Source of the DNA: a bacterium
GTDB lineage: Bacteria > Armatimonadota > Fimbriimonadia > Fimbriimonadales > JBAXQP01
Reading direction: 5' to 3'
Length of the DNA: 7,087 nt
Assembly: GCA_037131655.1 (NCBI GenBank)
Contig: JBAXQP010000142.1
Coordinates: 1-7,087, forward strand
Part shown: positions 1 through 5,494 of the stretch, one piece after another
Numbering within the stretch: the stretch's first letter is position 1
Layout of the letters: each line of letters starts with the position of its first letter
Notes under the pieces: model-generated
Told to the model about the DNA's origin: nothing
Databases searched by the model: none
Seen by the model: the letters and a program-made list of their open reading frames with translations, nothing else
Program-made: the position numbers and the translations under genes

Positions 1-816
1 GATGAGGATTTGCTCGAAGAACTCGAAGAGCAGATGCTGCTAGCGGATATGAATGTTCATACTGTCAATGAGATTATCGACGACCTCAGGAAAGCGGCGA
101 AGGAAGATAAGCTTCGCACCCCTGAGGAACTTAGCGAGCGCTTGAAGTCATCAATTTTTGGAATGCTAACTAGTGATGAGGCAGCACATCTGCATGTATC
201 TTCCGATAAACCGACTGTTTATCTGTTCGTTGGAGTTAATGGGGTAGGGAAGACCACTACGATAGCCAAGCTCGCCGAGCGTTATCACAGCAGAGGTAAG
301 AAAGTCATCATGGCTGCTGCCGACACTTTTCGGGCTGCTGCAGTAGACCAATTGGAGATATGGGCATCCCGAACGGGAGCAGAACTTATCCGCCATCGTG
401 AAGGGGCCGATCCATCGGCAGTTGTTTTTGATGCCATCAATGCGGCAAGAGCAAGAGGAGTTGACTATGTCCTAGCCGACACTGCCGGTCGACAACACAC
501 CAGTCATAACTTGATGGAAGAACTCAAAAAAGTCTCAAGAGTGGCCGAAAAGGCCCTTGGAAGACCCGCTGATGAGACCCTTTTAGTACTCGATGCAGTC
601 ACCGGCCAAAACGCCATCCGCCAAGCTCAAGAATTCCTCAAAGCCGTCAAAGTCACCGGTATCGTTCTAACCAAGCTGGACGGCACTTCAAGAGGCGGTT
701 CGGTAGTTGCCATCAAACAAACCCTGAAAATCCCCATCAAACTAATCGGAATAGGCGAAAAATCCGAAGACCTCCAAGACTTCCACCCGAAAGAATTCGT
801 TGACGCATTGCTTTAG
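1..816 (+). CDS. ftsY: Signal recognition particle receptor FtsY, 3' part (N-terminus cut by window edge)
   Basis: This is the SRP-family GTPase that docks ribosome-SRP complexes at the inner membrane for co-translational insertion of membrane proteins. The frame is open to base 1 (first visible residues D-E-D-L-L-E-E-L), so the TTG at 10 is an internal Leu codon, not a start. About 271 residues are visible: the acidic N-domain helix, then the G domain. In order: P-loop GVNGVGKTTT (about 229-258), DTFRAAAVDQL (about 322-354), DTAGR (about 478-492), the guanine-specificity motif TKLD (about 670-681) followed by GTSRGG, and the closing GIGE...DLQDF. GVNGVGKTT together with DTFRAAA and the GIGEKSEDLQDF ending separates FtsY from Ffh, and no M domain follows. 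Probably only a few dozen N-terminal residues are missing, inferred from usual FtsY length. The gene ends tail-to-tail with the next gene, 11 bp away, with no obvious terminator. A Gln follows DTAGR where Leu is common. Confidence 0.97.
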   Translation, partial: DEDLLEELEEQMLLADMNVHTVNEIIDDLRKAAKEDKLRTPEELSERLKSSIFGMLTSDEAAHLHVSSDKPTVYLFVGVNGVGKTTTIAKLAERYHSRGKKVIMAAADTFRAAAVDQLEIWASRTGAELIRHREGADPSAVVFDAINAARARGVDYVLADTAGRQHTSHNLMEELKKVSRVAEKALGRPADETLLVLDAVTGQNAIRQAQEFLKAVKVTGIVLTKLDGTSRGGSVVAIKQTLKIPIKLIGIGEKSEDLQDFHPKEFVDALL

Positions 817-827
817 ATACTATTGTT

Positions 828-1361
828 TCAACTGGTTGATGCTGACTTTTTCGTTACAGGGAGCACAAACTGTATGTAACCTAAGATAATGGTTGCAAAC
901 AGGCCAATTCCTACGGTGAATATTCCGATTTTAGGACTTTGATTGAGGCACCAAATTACGCTAAAAATGAGCGTAAATACGCCTCCTAATAAGAGTCCTT
1001 CGGAGACAATTGGCATGCGTTTTGAGAAGATGACGCCTAATGCCATTGATAACACTGCTAAAGCTAAAGAGAAGATTGAGACGGTTTTTCCCTGTTGCTC
1101 GATTTTGTTCTCAAATACTTTTTCTTTCATATCATGTTCTTTTTTACGAGCCTTATATTCTTCGATGGCAGCTTTCTTTTCGACTGAATTTAATACCTTA
1201 AGCTCCTCAGCAGGTGGATATTCGTAAGAGTATCCGTATCGCTCGGTGCCGGGATATACCTCTTCCCAAGATGGGATAGGATAGATAGACAACAGTGTCC
1301 AAGAGATAAATACGACTATCATTATCGCCAGAAAGATGTAGTACAGTACTTTAATCACCAT
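828..1361 (-). CDS. Unrecognised four-helix membrane protein with a charged helical linker
   Basis: I do not recognise this 177-residue protein. It has a hydrophobic N-terminal segment (about residues 5-27) that could be a signal anchor, then a Tyr-rich stretch (about 36-49, including YGYSYEYPP). A Lys/Glu-rich region that should form a long helix or short coiled coil follows (about 51-92). Three more hydrophobic segments come next (about 93-113, 119-139 and 145-166), then a short basic and Ser-rich tail. This layout suggests an inner-membrane protein with the charged segment outside the bilayer; no catalytic motif is visible. The ATG is supported by GGAGGT at 1368-1373, 6 nt upstream, and by a promoter-like sequence at 1397-1425. 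It therefore appears to be a single-gene unit, convergent with ftsY. The overlapping reading frame on the opposite strand (943-1227) has no support. The gene call is fairly secure; the function is unknown. Confidence 0.8.
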   Translation of the reverse strand: MVIKVLYYIFLAIMIVVFISWTLLSIYPIPSWEEVYPGTERYGYSYEYPPAEELKVLNSVEKKAAIEEYKARKKEHDMKEKVFENKIEQQGKTVSIFSLALAVLSMALGVIFSKRMPIVSEGLLLGGVFTLIFSVIWCLNQSPKIGIFTVGIGLFATIILGYIQFVLPVTKKSASTS

Positions 1362-1396
1362 TTCGATACCTCCAGATCTTCGGAAATACTCTTATC

Positions 1397-1425
1397 AGTA
1401 TAGTCTATTGGCCAATATAAGTAAA
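1397..1425 (-). promoter_or_regulatory. Putative sigma70-type promoter for the membrane protein gene
   Basis: Read on the minus strand, TTTACT (1420-1425, 4 of 6 matches to TTGACA) is followed after exactly 17 nt by TATACT (1397-1402, 5 of 6 to TATAAT). Transcription would start near 1390, giving a leader of about 30 nt that contains the GGAGGT at 1368-1373 and leads to the ATG at 1361. The spacer holds a 12-bp perfect palindrome. This is a motif match only, but position, spacing and direction all agree with the gene downstream. Confidence 0.45.
1406..1417. repeat. 12-bp perfect palindrome inside the promoter spacer
   Basis: TATTGGCCAATA is fully self-complementary and lies between the putative -35 and -10 boxes of the membrane protein gene. 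A symmetric site there could be an operator for a dimeric regulator, but short palindromes also occur by chance. Another, TTGATATCAA, is at 1464-1473. Confidence 0.35.
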
Positions 1426-1510
1426 GAGGATTTAGTCCTGTTTTGCTTGGAAAGAATAGTTGATTGATATCAAAGGAGGGTGTGGCTACTTATTTGTGTA
1501 AACGGATAAT

Positions 1511-1542
1511 TTGTAAGGGCAGGGATAGCCCTGCCCTTACAA
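1511..1542. repeat. Perfect 14-bp inverted repeat (hairpin), possible tldE terminator or dispersed repeat
   Basis: The arms 1511-1524 (TTGTAAGGGCAGGG) and 1529-1542 are exact reverse complements around the 4-nt loop ATAG (1525-1528). The GC-rich stem would be very stable. It begins 20 nt past the tldE stop in the direction of transcription. No clear T-run follows on the minus strand (ATTATCCGTTT), so it is not a textbook intrinsic terminator. It resembles mobile or REP-like intergenic palindromes, but copy number cannot be seen from one window. Confidence 0.7.
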
Positions 1543-1557
1543 GGGAGGTTAGAGGTA
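1535..1557 (+). repeat. 23-bp repeat, copy 1 (beyond the tldE end)
   Basis: This stretch matches 4346-4368 at 20 of 23 positions in the same orientation. Both copies start CCTTACA and end AGGTA. Copy 1 overlaps the right arm of the 14-bp hairpin and ends 6 bp before the tldE stop codon. Together the two copies flank the tldD-tldE pair as direct repeats about 2.8 kb apart. They look like degraded members of a dispersed intergenic repeat. Confidence 0.5.
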
Positions 1558-1562
1558 TAGCC

Positions 1563-2075
1563 TCAGAAATCCGTTGTACTGACGAAATTCCAGTCGGTTA
1601 CTACCAAGGGCGGGAAGAGGCTGGGTTCTAGTTCTACGTCAACGCAGGAGCCGGGTTTGCCGATGGCGATGGTGCGTTGGAGCATTCCCAGACAGCTTTC
1701 GTTGAAACGGAAGTTTTTAACGCCATATTGGATTTTGCCGTCTTCGATGTAGAACGTGCCGTCTCTGGTCATGCCGGTGACGAGGGTCTCATCGGACTTG
1801 ACTGATCTTACATACCAGAAATGAGTGACCAGTATTCCTCGCTCGACGTTTGAGATGAGTTCTTCAGTAGTTTTATCGGTGCCGATCATGATGGCGTGAT
1901 TGGAGCGTGAAACTGGTTCGACTCCATCCTTATGGGCAGTCCAACGATCCCATGAGAGTTGGTCAAAGACGCCTTTATTTACCCATGTGATTCGCTTATT
2001 GGGCAATCCTTCGCCGCTGAAAGGTGAAGTTGGGAAACGCTCATCCTGCGGATCGGTGTAGATGTGCCAGCTTTT
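1563..2075 (-). pseudogene. tldE: TldE/PmbA-like protein, C-terminal part (separated from its N-terminus by a frameshift)
   Basis: This piece carries the C-terminal domain of the metal-free subunit of the TldD/TldE peptidase. Its frame starts to look conserved at W-H-I-Y-T-D-P-Q-D (about 2069-2043). It runs through SPFSGEGLPNKRITWVNKGV, DRWTAHKDG, ILVTHFWYVRS, ETLVTGMTRDGTFYIEDGKI and NFRFNES, all typical of the family, to a TGA at 1563-1565. The first possible start inside it, TTG at 2004-2006, has no ribosome binding site and lies within the conserved block, so it should not be taken as a gene start. Joined to the N-terminal part, the product would be about 429 residues, normal for TldE. 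No inactivating change other than the frame break is visible. Confidence 0.88.
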
Positions 2076-2853
2076 GGCCGAGCTTGTCGGAAAGGTAGGT
2101 CAGTCCTTCTTTAGTAGTTCGAGCATTAGCCCACATCAGCAAGTAGCTTGCAAGAAGTGCTCCTGCAGCAGGCTGAAGGACGACAGTGTATTTCCCCGGA
2201 GGCATCGTTCGAGGGTTGGCAGCGCGTTTGGCTTGTTGAATTGCACTTTGCGCTAGTTCAGACGGTTTGATACGGCTAACGTCGACTGTGACATCGCGTG
2301 CCCAACCGGTGCTGTTGGGACTGGTGATTGTGCATCCGATTTGAACATCAGTTCGCGGATGATAGGCACAGAGACCATTGCTGGTCATTAATGAACTTGC
2401 TCGTTCACTGCATTCAACTGTGCCGGAGGCGACTAAAGATTCCTTACGGCTCGGCTCAATCATCTGCATGGCAAGGTTGGCACGGTCATCCGGAGATAAC
2501 TTAGCGGTCGAATCAAAATGTGCCTTTACCTCTAAAGATTTCTGAGGTCCAAGAGGGGGGAGATATTCCGGGTCTGGCGGGGCTAGCCGGGCAATATCCT
2601 CTGCCCTGCGTACCATCGATAGAAGCGACTCATCATCGAGCTGATTGGTACCGGAGCTTCCTGTTTTATTGCCGAAGGCAACGGTAATTGAGACCCCGCG
2701 GCTTTCGGTGAAGACATTATGGATGATGGTATTGTTAGCAAAACGGGTGGTTGCGTTTCTGCCGTGGCCGACGTTGACGACCGCATCATCGGCACTCACC
2801 ATCTTAAGCACTTTTTCGCCTATTGTTTGCGCTTCAGTCTTTGACATTATCAT
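2041..2853 (-). CDS. tldE: TldE/PmbA-like protein, N-terminal part (frameshifted near 2070)
   Basis: TldE is the partner of TldD in a peptidase that trims peptides such as modified microcin precursors or unfolded antitoxins. The visible part shows the family's N-terminal domain (TRFANNTIIHNV at about residues 36-47) and the start of the C-terminal domain (GKYTVVLQPAAGALLASYL and LSDKLGQK, about 220-261). Where TldD has HExxxH, this protein has PAAGALLAS, as expected for the metal-free subunit. After residue 261 the frame gives a short unrelated tail and a TGA at 2041-2043, while the conserved sequence continues one base over. I chose ATG 2853 because GAGGAG sits 7 nt upstream (2861-2866) and the family N-terminus begins there. 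A longer reading back to 2952 would overlap tldD by almost 100 bp. The start follows the tldD stop by 4 bp, so the two should be translationally coupled. Confidence 0.9.
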   Translation of the reverse strand: MIMSKTEAQTIGEKVLKMVSADDAVVNVGHGRNATTRFANNTIIHNVFTESRGVSITVAFGNKTGSSGTNQLDDESLLSMVRRAEDIARLAPPDPEYLPPLGPQKSLEVKAHFDSTAKLSPDDRANLAMQMIEPSRKESLVASGTVECSERASSLMTSNGLCAYHPRTDVQIGCTITSPNSTGWARDVTVDVSRIKPSELAQSAIQQAKRAANPRTMPPGKYTVVLQPAAGALLASYLLMWANARTTKEGLTYLSDKLGQKLAHLHRSAG

Positions 2854-2857
2854 GGTT

Positions 2858-4315
2858 TTACTCCTCACCTCGTCCAACTTCAATCTTGCGGAACCTTGAA
2901 GTTGCGGAATAGTGGGACATGAACCCTGTCTGCCCCGGTTGGCCTTTGCCACAGTTCAAAACACCAAATGCGCGCCAATCTTCCGGACCGCAGATAGCAT
3001 CGCAGGCATTCCAGAATACCGGTGTGGAACTACGGTAAATTACGTCTTTAAGCATTCCTGCCCGCTTACCATTCTTAATGCGATAGAACAGGTCGCCGCC
3101 GAATTGGAAGTTGAGCCTTCTTTGGTCGATGCTCCAAGTGCCTGATCCGTGAATAAGAATGCCGTCCTTGGTGTCGGCAATTAATTCTTCGGGAGTGCCT
3201 TTGTTTGGCAAAATGCCGAGGTTGGGGATGCGAAGGATAGGGCTATTCTCCCATCCATCTGCGCGGCAACTTCCGTGCGAACGATTTGAACCGATTTGCG
3301 GGGCGGTCTCCCTACTTGTGGTGAAGTCAACAAGTACCCCATCACGGATAATGTCCCACTTTTGACCTTCTACTCCATCATCATCAAACCCCGTCGACGC
3401 TAAGAACTCTGGTGTCGTATTATCCGCAACTGCGTTGACGATTTTGCTGCCGTATTGAAGTTTGCCTAAGTCGTCAACCTTAGCAAACGAGGTGCCTGCG
3501 TAATCTGCCTCATAACCTAAAACACGATCAAGTTCTGTGGCATGACCAATACTCTCATGCATCGTCAGGTGGAGGTGCTCTGGGTCAAGAATTAAATCAA
3601 AGTTTCCTGTTGGTGAAGGGTCAGCAAATAGCTTCTCGCGAGCTTCCTGAGCAACTCTTGGAGCATTTCCAACAAGGTCTGCTGCAATAATTTGTTCCCA
3701 TCCGGCATGTTGCGGGGATGCTTGATAGCTGCGCGATTGTTTTTCATTATTTCCGACCGTATCCGCTTTCAGCCATGCGGTCACTATCAAGCGGTCTAGG
3801 AAAATATTCGATCCTTCAGTTGAAGCATAAAGCTGGTAGCTTCGAAGCTGATACATCATCGCTATAGCAACCTTTACCTCTTCAACCTTTCGCATGATGT
3901 CCGTGCATTCAAGGAGGAGGGAAGCCTTGGATTCAAGCGGGATTTCAAAGGGATCAGTAACGCGAGGGGTGACATAAGTTGAGTTATGAATAGGTTCGGG
4001 AGCAAGGTCAACATTTCGTACCTTGGCGATGCTGCTGGCCCTTGCAATCTCAGCTGCTTGCTTTGCTACATTTTGAACAGATTCGGGAGTTAGTACAGAA
4101 GAACTTGCAAATCCCCACGCTCCATTTGCCAAGCATCGAACCCCGAAACCTTTATCACCGCTATCGTTGATGCCGGCAATCCGTTCATTGCGGGCAAATA
4201 AAGATTGCTGACGCCCTTCAACAATACGAATATCAGCATAATCAGCGCCTGCTAAACGAGCGGATTTAAGGGCAATCTGCGCCATTTCATCCAACACGGC
4301 TCTATCAAACTCCAT
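2858..4315 (-). CDS. tldD: TldD-like zinc metalloprotease subunit
   Basis: This is the metal-bearing subunit of the cytoplasmic TldD/TldE peptidase, which degrades unfolded peptides or matures ribosomally made ones. At 485 residues it has the usual length. The N-terminal domain (about 1-225) includes GADYADIRI and GFGVRCLANGAWGFA. The catalytic motif HESIGH is at 253-258 (HExxxH, in the context LTMHESIGHATELD). The far C-terminal Cys455, in NCGKGQPGQ, matches the third metal ligand known from E. coli TldD. The ending SRFRKIEVGRGEE is also typical. The ATG at 4315 has an excellent AGGAGGTGA ribosome binding site at 4319-4327. tldE follows after 4 bp. The activase gene upstream on the same strand is 189 bp away, so shared transcription is possible but not shown. 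No candidate precursor peptide gene was found next to the pair. All expected catalytic residues are present. Confidence 0.96.
   Translation of the reverse strand: MEFDRAVLDEMAQIALKSARLAGADYADIRIVEGRQQSLFARNERIAGINDSGDKGFGVRCLANGAWGFASSSVLTPESVQNVAKQAAEIARASSIAKVRNVDLAPEPIHNSTYVTPRVTDPFEIPLESKASLLLECTDIMRKVEEVKVAIAMMYQLRSYQLYASTEGSNIFLDRLIVTAWLKADTVGNNEKQSRSYQASPQHAGWEQIIAADLVGNAPRVAQEAREKLFADPSPTGNFDLILDPEHLHLTMHESIGHATELDRVLGYEADYAGTSFAKVDDLGKLQYGSKIVNAVADNTTPEFLASTGFDDDGVEGQKWDIIRDGVLVDFTTSRETAPQIGSNRSHGSCRADGWENSPILRIPNLGILPNKGTPEELIADTKDGILIHGSGTWSIDQRRLNFQFGGDLFYRIKNGKRAGMLKDVIYRSSTPVFWNACDAICGPEDWRAFGVLNCGKGQPGQTGFMSHYSATSRFRKIEVGRGEE
2861..2866 (-). promoter_or_regulatory. Ribosome binding site fixing the tldE start
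   Basis: GAGGAG, inside the last codons of tldD, lies 7 nt before ATG 2853. The next in-frame ATG (2847) would be 13 nt away, so 2853 is the better start. The site within tldD implies coupled translation of the two subunits. Confidence 0.7.
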
Positions 4316-4318
4316 TCC

Positions 4319-4327
4319 TCACCTCCT
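4319..4327 (-). promoter_or_regulatory. Strong ribosome binding site of tldD
   Basis: AGGAGGTGA is a full match to the usual anti-Shine-Dalgarno sequence. Its AGGAGG core is 6 nt before the ATG at 4315. It fixes the tldD start and suggests high translation. Confidence 0.85.
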
Positions 4328-4345
4328 GATTAAGTTAAAAGGATA

Positions 4346-4368
4346 CCTTACAGGGGAGGTGAAAGGTA
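4346..4368 (+). repeat. 23-bp repeat, copy 2 (upstream of tldD)
   Basis: This is the direct-orientation partner of 1535-1557, with 20 of 23 positions identical. It lies 31 bp before the tldD start and overlaps by 3 bp the heptad array that begins at 4366. Unlike copy 1, it is not attached to a perfect hairpin. It has a weak 6-bp inverted repeat of its own (TACCTT at 4344-4349, AAGGTA at 4363-4368). Confidence 0.5.
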
Positions 4369-4393
4369 GTGCGTATTGCGTAGTACGTATTTC
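4366..4393 (+). repeat. Heptad tandem repeat array, four units, between activase gene and tldD
   Basis: Four consecutive 7-nt units: GTAGTGC, GTATTGC, GTAGTAC and GTATTTC, consensus GTA(T/G)T(G/A)C. The same unit type fills the gap on the other side of the activase gene (5431-5494). The rest of this 189-bp gap (4394-4504) shows no convincing promoter. It has one weak hairpin on GGGC/GCCC near 4425-4445 that lacks a T-run. Confidence 0.7.
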
Positions 4394-4504
4394 GGAGATG
4401 AAGTCAGGAATTAGATTGGATATTGGGCATTTATTTATCGCCCTTCAATACGGTCTAGAGGCCTACTTAGGGATCTGTATGCTATTACCCATCACCTGGA
4501 TCCG

Positions 4505-5416
4505 CTATCCGTTGCTCTTTACCGATATTCCTTTGGCGGTTAGGCGTTCTATCCAGGGGGCTACGTCCTCTTTGGTGGCGGCTGGGATGTCGTCGGCCAT
4601 GGTGGGTTCGCCGCCTTGGGCAAGCCATTTGCTGTTGCCTAATCGGTGATAGAGCATGAGTTCAACTGGAGGCGGGTTAGGGAATTGAGTAAGGAAGGCT
4701 TCTAAACCATCTAAAAGTCCCTGCTCTGCGTTTTTCGTCGGGATCCAGGGTACGCGGATGATTAATGGCCAGCCAGCTTCAATCATACGTGTTATGTTGG
4801 CTAAAATCTTATCGTTAGGAACTCCAGTTAATTCCTTATGTCGCTCGTTGTCGGTGTGCTTGAGGTCGACCTGATAAAGATCTAGAAGTGGCCTGAGTTC
4901 TTCGAGTTGTTCCCAAGGGCAGAGGGCGGAGGTTTCAATTGCGGTGTTCATTCCCTCGGCCTTGGCTACTTCATAAATCTCTTTGGTGAAATCATACTGA
5001 GACATAGGCTCGCCGCCGGAAAGGGTAAGCCCTCCGCCGGATTGCTCATAGAATGGGATGTCCCGTCGAACAATCGCCATAACATCTTCGACGGTCATTT
5101 TCTTTCCGATCTTTTCAAGTGCGCCAGTTAGGCATGCATCAACACATTTGCCGCAGCGCACGCAGTCTTCTAGAAAGAGTTCATGTGTATCCGCCGAAAC
5201 AACGTGACCGCCGTGGTCACATGCTGTAACACATCGACCGCAGTGAGCACAAAGATTCACAGTGAGGCGTACTTGTGGCCGTCGTTCGAGTCCTTCGGGG
5301 TTATGGCACCACTGGCATCTTAGCGGACACCCCTTAAGAAATACAGTAGTACGAATACCCGGACCATCATCCAACGAAAAGCGTTGAATGTCAAAAACCC
5401 ATCCTTCAGAAGACAT
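4505..5416 (-). CDS. Glycyl radical enzyme activating enzyme (radical SAM)
   Basis: This cytoplasmic iron-sulfur enzyme cleaves S-adenosylmethionine and abstracts hydrogen from the conserved glycine of a glycyl radical enzyme, here surely the product encoded just upstream. It has 303 residues, normal for the activases with a ferredoxin insert. The radical-SAM cluster motif CxxxCxxC is Cys30, Cys34 and Cys37 (GCPLRCQWCHNPE), preceded by the family's DGPGIRTTVFLKG. An inserted bicluster domain follows: Cys56/59/62/66 and Cys85/88/91/95, each CxxCxxCxxxC, for two further 4Fe-4S clusters. Then come the SAM-binding TLSGGEP (131-137), VDLKH (183-187) and RVPWIP (221-226). This insert is absent from classical PflA and typical of activases for eliminases and decarboxylases, which agrees with the partner's active site. 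The ATG at 5416 has GTGAGGT (5424-5430) upstream. The 74-bp gap to the enzyme gene holds a repeat hairpin. All expected cysteines are present. Confidence 0.96.
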   Translation of the reverse strand: MSSEGWVFDIQRFSLDDGPGIRTTVFLKGCPLRCQWCHNPEGLERRPQVRLTVNLCAHCGRCVTACDHGGHVVSADTHELFLEDCVRCGKCVDACLTGALEKIGKKMTVEDVMAIVRRDIPFYEQSGGGLTLSGGEPMSQYDFTKEIYEVAKAEGMNTAIETSALCPWEQLEELRPLLDLYQVDLKHTDNERHKELTGVPNDKILANITRMIEAGWPLIIRVPWIPTKNAEQGLLDGLEAFLTQFPNPPPVELMLYHRLGNSKWLAQGGEPTMADDIPAATKEDVAPWIERLTAKGISVKSNG

Positions 5417-5423
5417 ATAAAAA

Positions 5424-5430
5424 ACCTCAC
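5424..5430 (-). promoter_or_regulatory. Ribosome binding site of the activase gene, abutting a hairpin
   Basis: GTGAGGT lies before ATG 5416, with GAGG 8 nt from the start codon. Its first base is also the outer base of the repeat hairpin, so folding of the intercistronic RNA could affect access to the site. Any such effect is inference. Confidence 0.6.
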
Positions 5431-5494
5431 GTATTGCGTATTACGTAGTGCGTATTTACGGATTCCTGAATACGTAATACGCATTACGCACTAA
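5430..5494. repeat. Opposed heptad repeat arrays forming a hairpin between the enzyme and activase genes
   Basis: On the + strand four units run 5431-5458: GTATTGC, GTATTAC, GTAGTGC and GTATTTA. On the minus strand related units run inward from the other side: TTAGTGC (5488-5494), GTAATGC (5481-5487), GTATTAC (5474-5480) and GTATTCA (5467-5473). As a result 5430-5447 and 5471-5488 are reverse complements at 17 of 18 positions, with a 23-nt loop. The repeat runs into the enzyme gene, since TTAGTGC includes its TAG stop, and reaches the activase ribosome binding site. It could protect or partly terminate the transcript; there is no T-run. Confidence 0.75.

Noticed and set aside
943..1227. + strand frame antisense to the membrane protein gene
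   Set aside because: It lies wholly within a better-supported gene and has no ribosome binding site or domain.
1482..1631. Small + strand frame of 49 codons starting GTG, after AAAGGAGGG
   Set aside because: The Shine-Dalgarno-like sequence is only about 1 nt from the GTG. The frame runs through the hairpin and then antisense into tldE, and the peptide has no recognisable character.
1563..2006. A separate 147-residue gene starting at TTG 2004-2006
   Set aside because: Conserved TldE sequence continues upstream in the same frame to about 2069 and no ribosome binding site precedes the TTG. It is the displaced C-terminus of tldE.
2062..2070. Programmed ribosomal frameshifting to make full-length TldE
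   Set aside because: The frame change needed is +1 (or -2). The CCAAAAGC context is not a standard -1 slippery heptamer, no stop codon or known +1 motif is at the shift point, and TldE families are not known to use recoding.
2041..2952. Longer tldE N-terminal reading frame starting at 2952
   Set aside because: It would overlap tldD by almost 100 bp, and its first 33 residues are not family-like. ATG 2853 has a ribosome binding site at the right distance and begins the conserved domain.
4422..4449. Hairpin after the activase gene as its terminator
   Set aside because: The stem is short (GGGC/GCCC plus a bulged extension), has an 11-nt loop and no T-run.
4359..4649. + strand frame of 96 codons in the activase-tldD gap
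   Set aside because: It begins inside the repeats and its second half is antisense to the activase gene. There is no promoter, and the composition is that of a shadow frame.
5204..5220. GTGACC/GGTCAC inverted repeat
   Set aside because: It lies inside the activase coding sequence, within the codons of the ferredoxin-like insert, and is only 6 bp long. It is most simply a coding coincidence.
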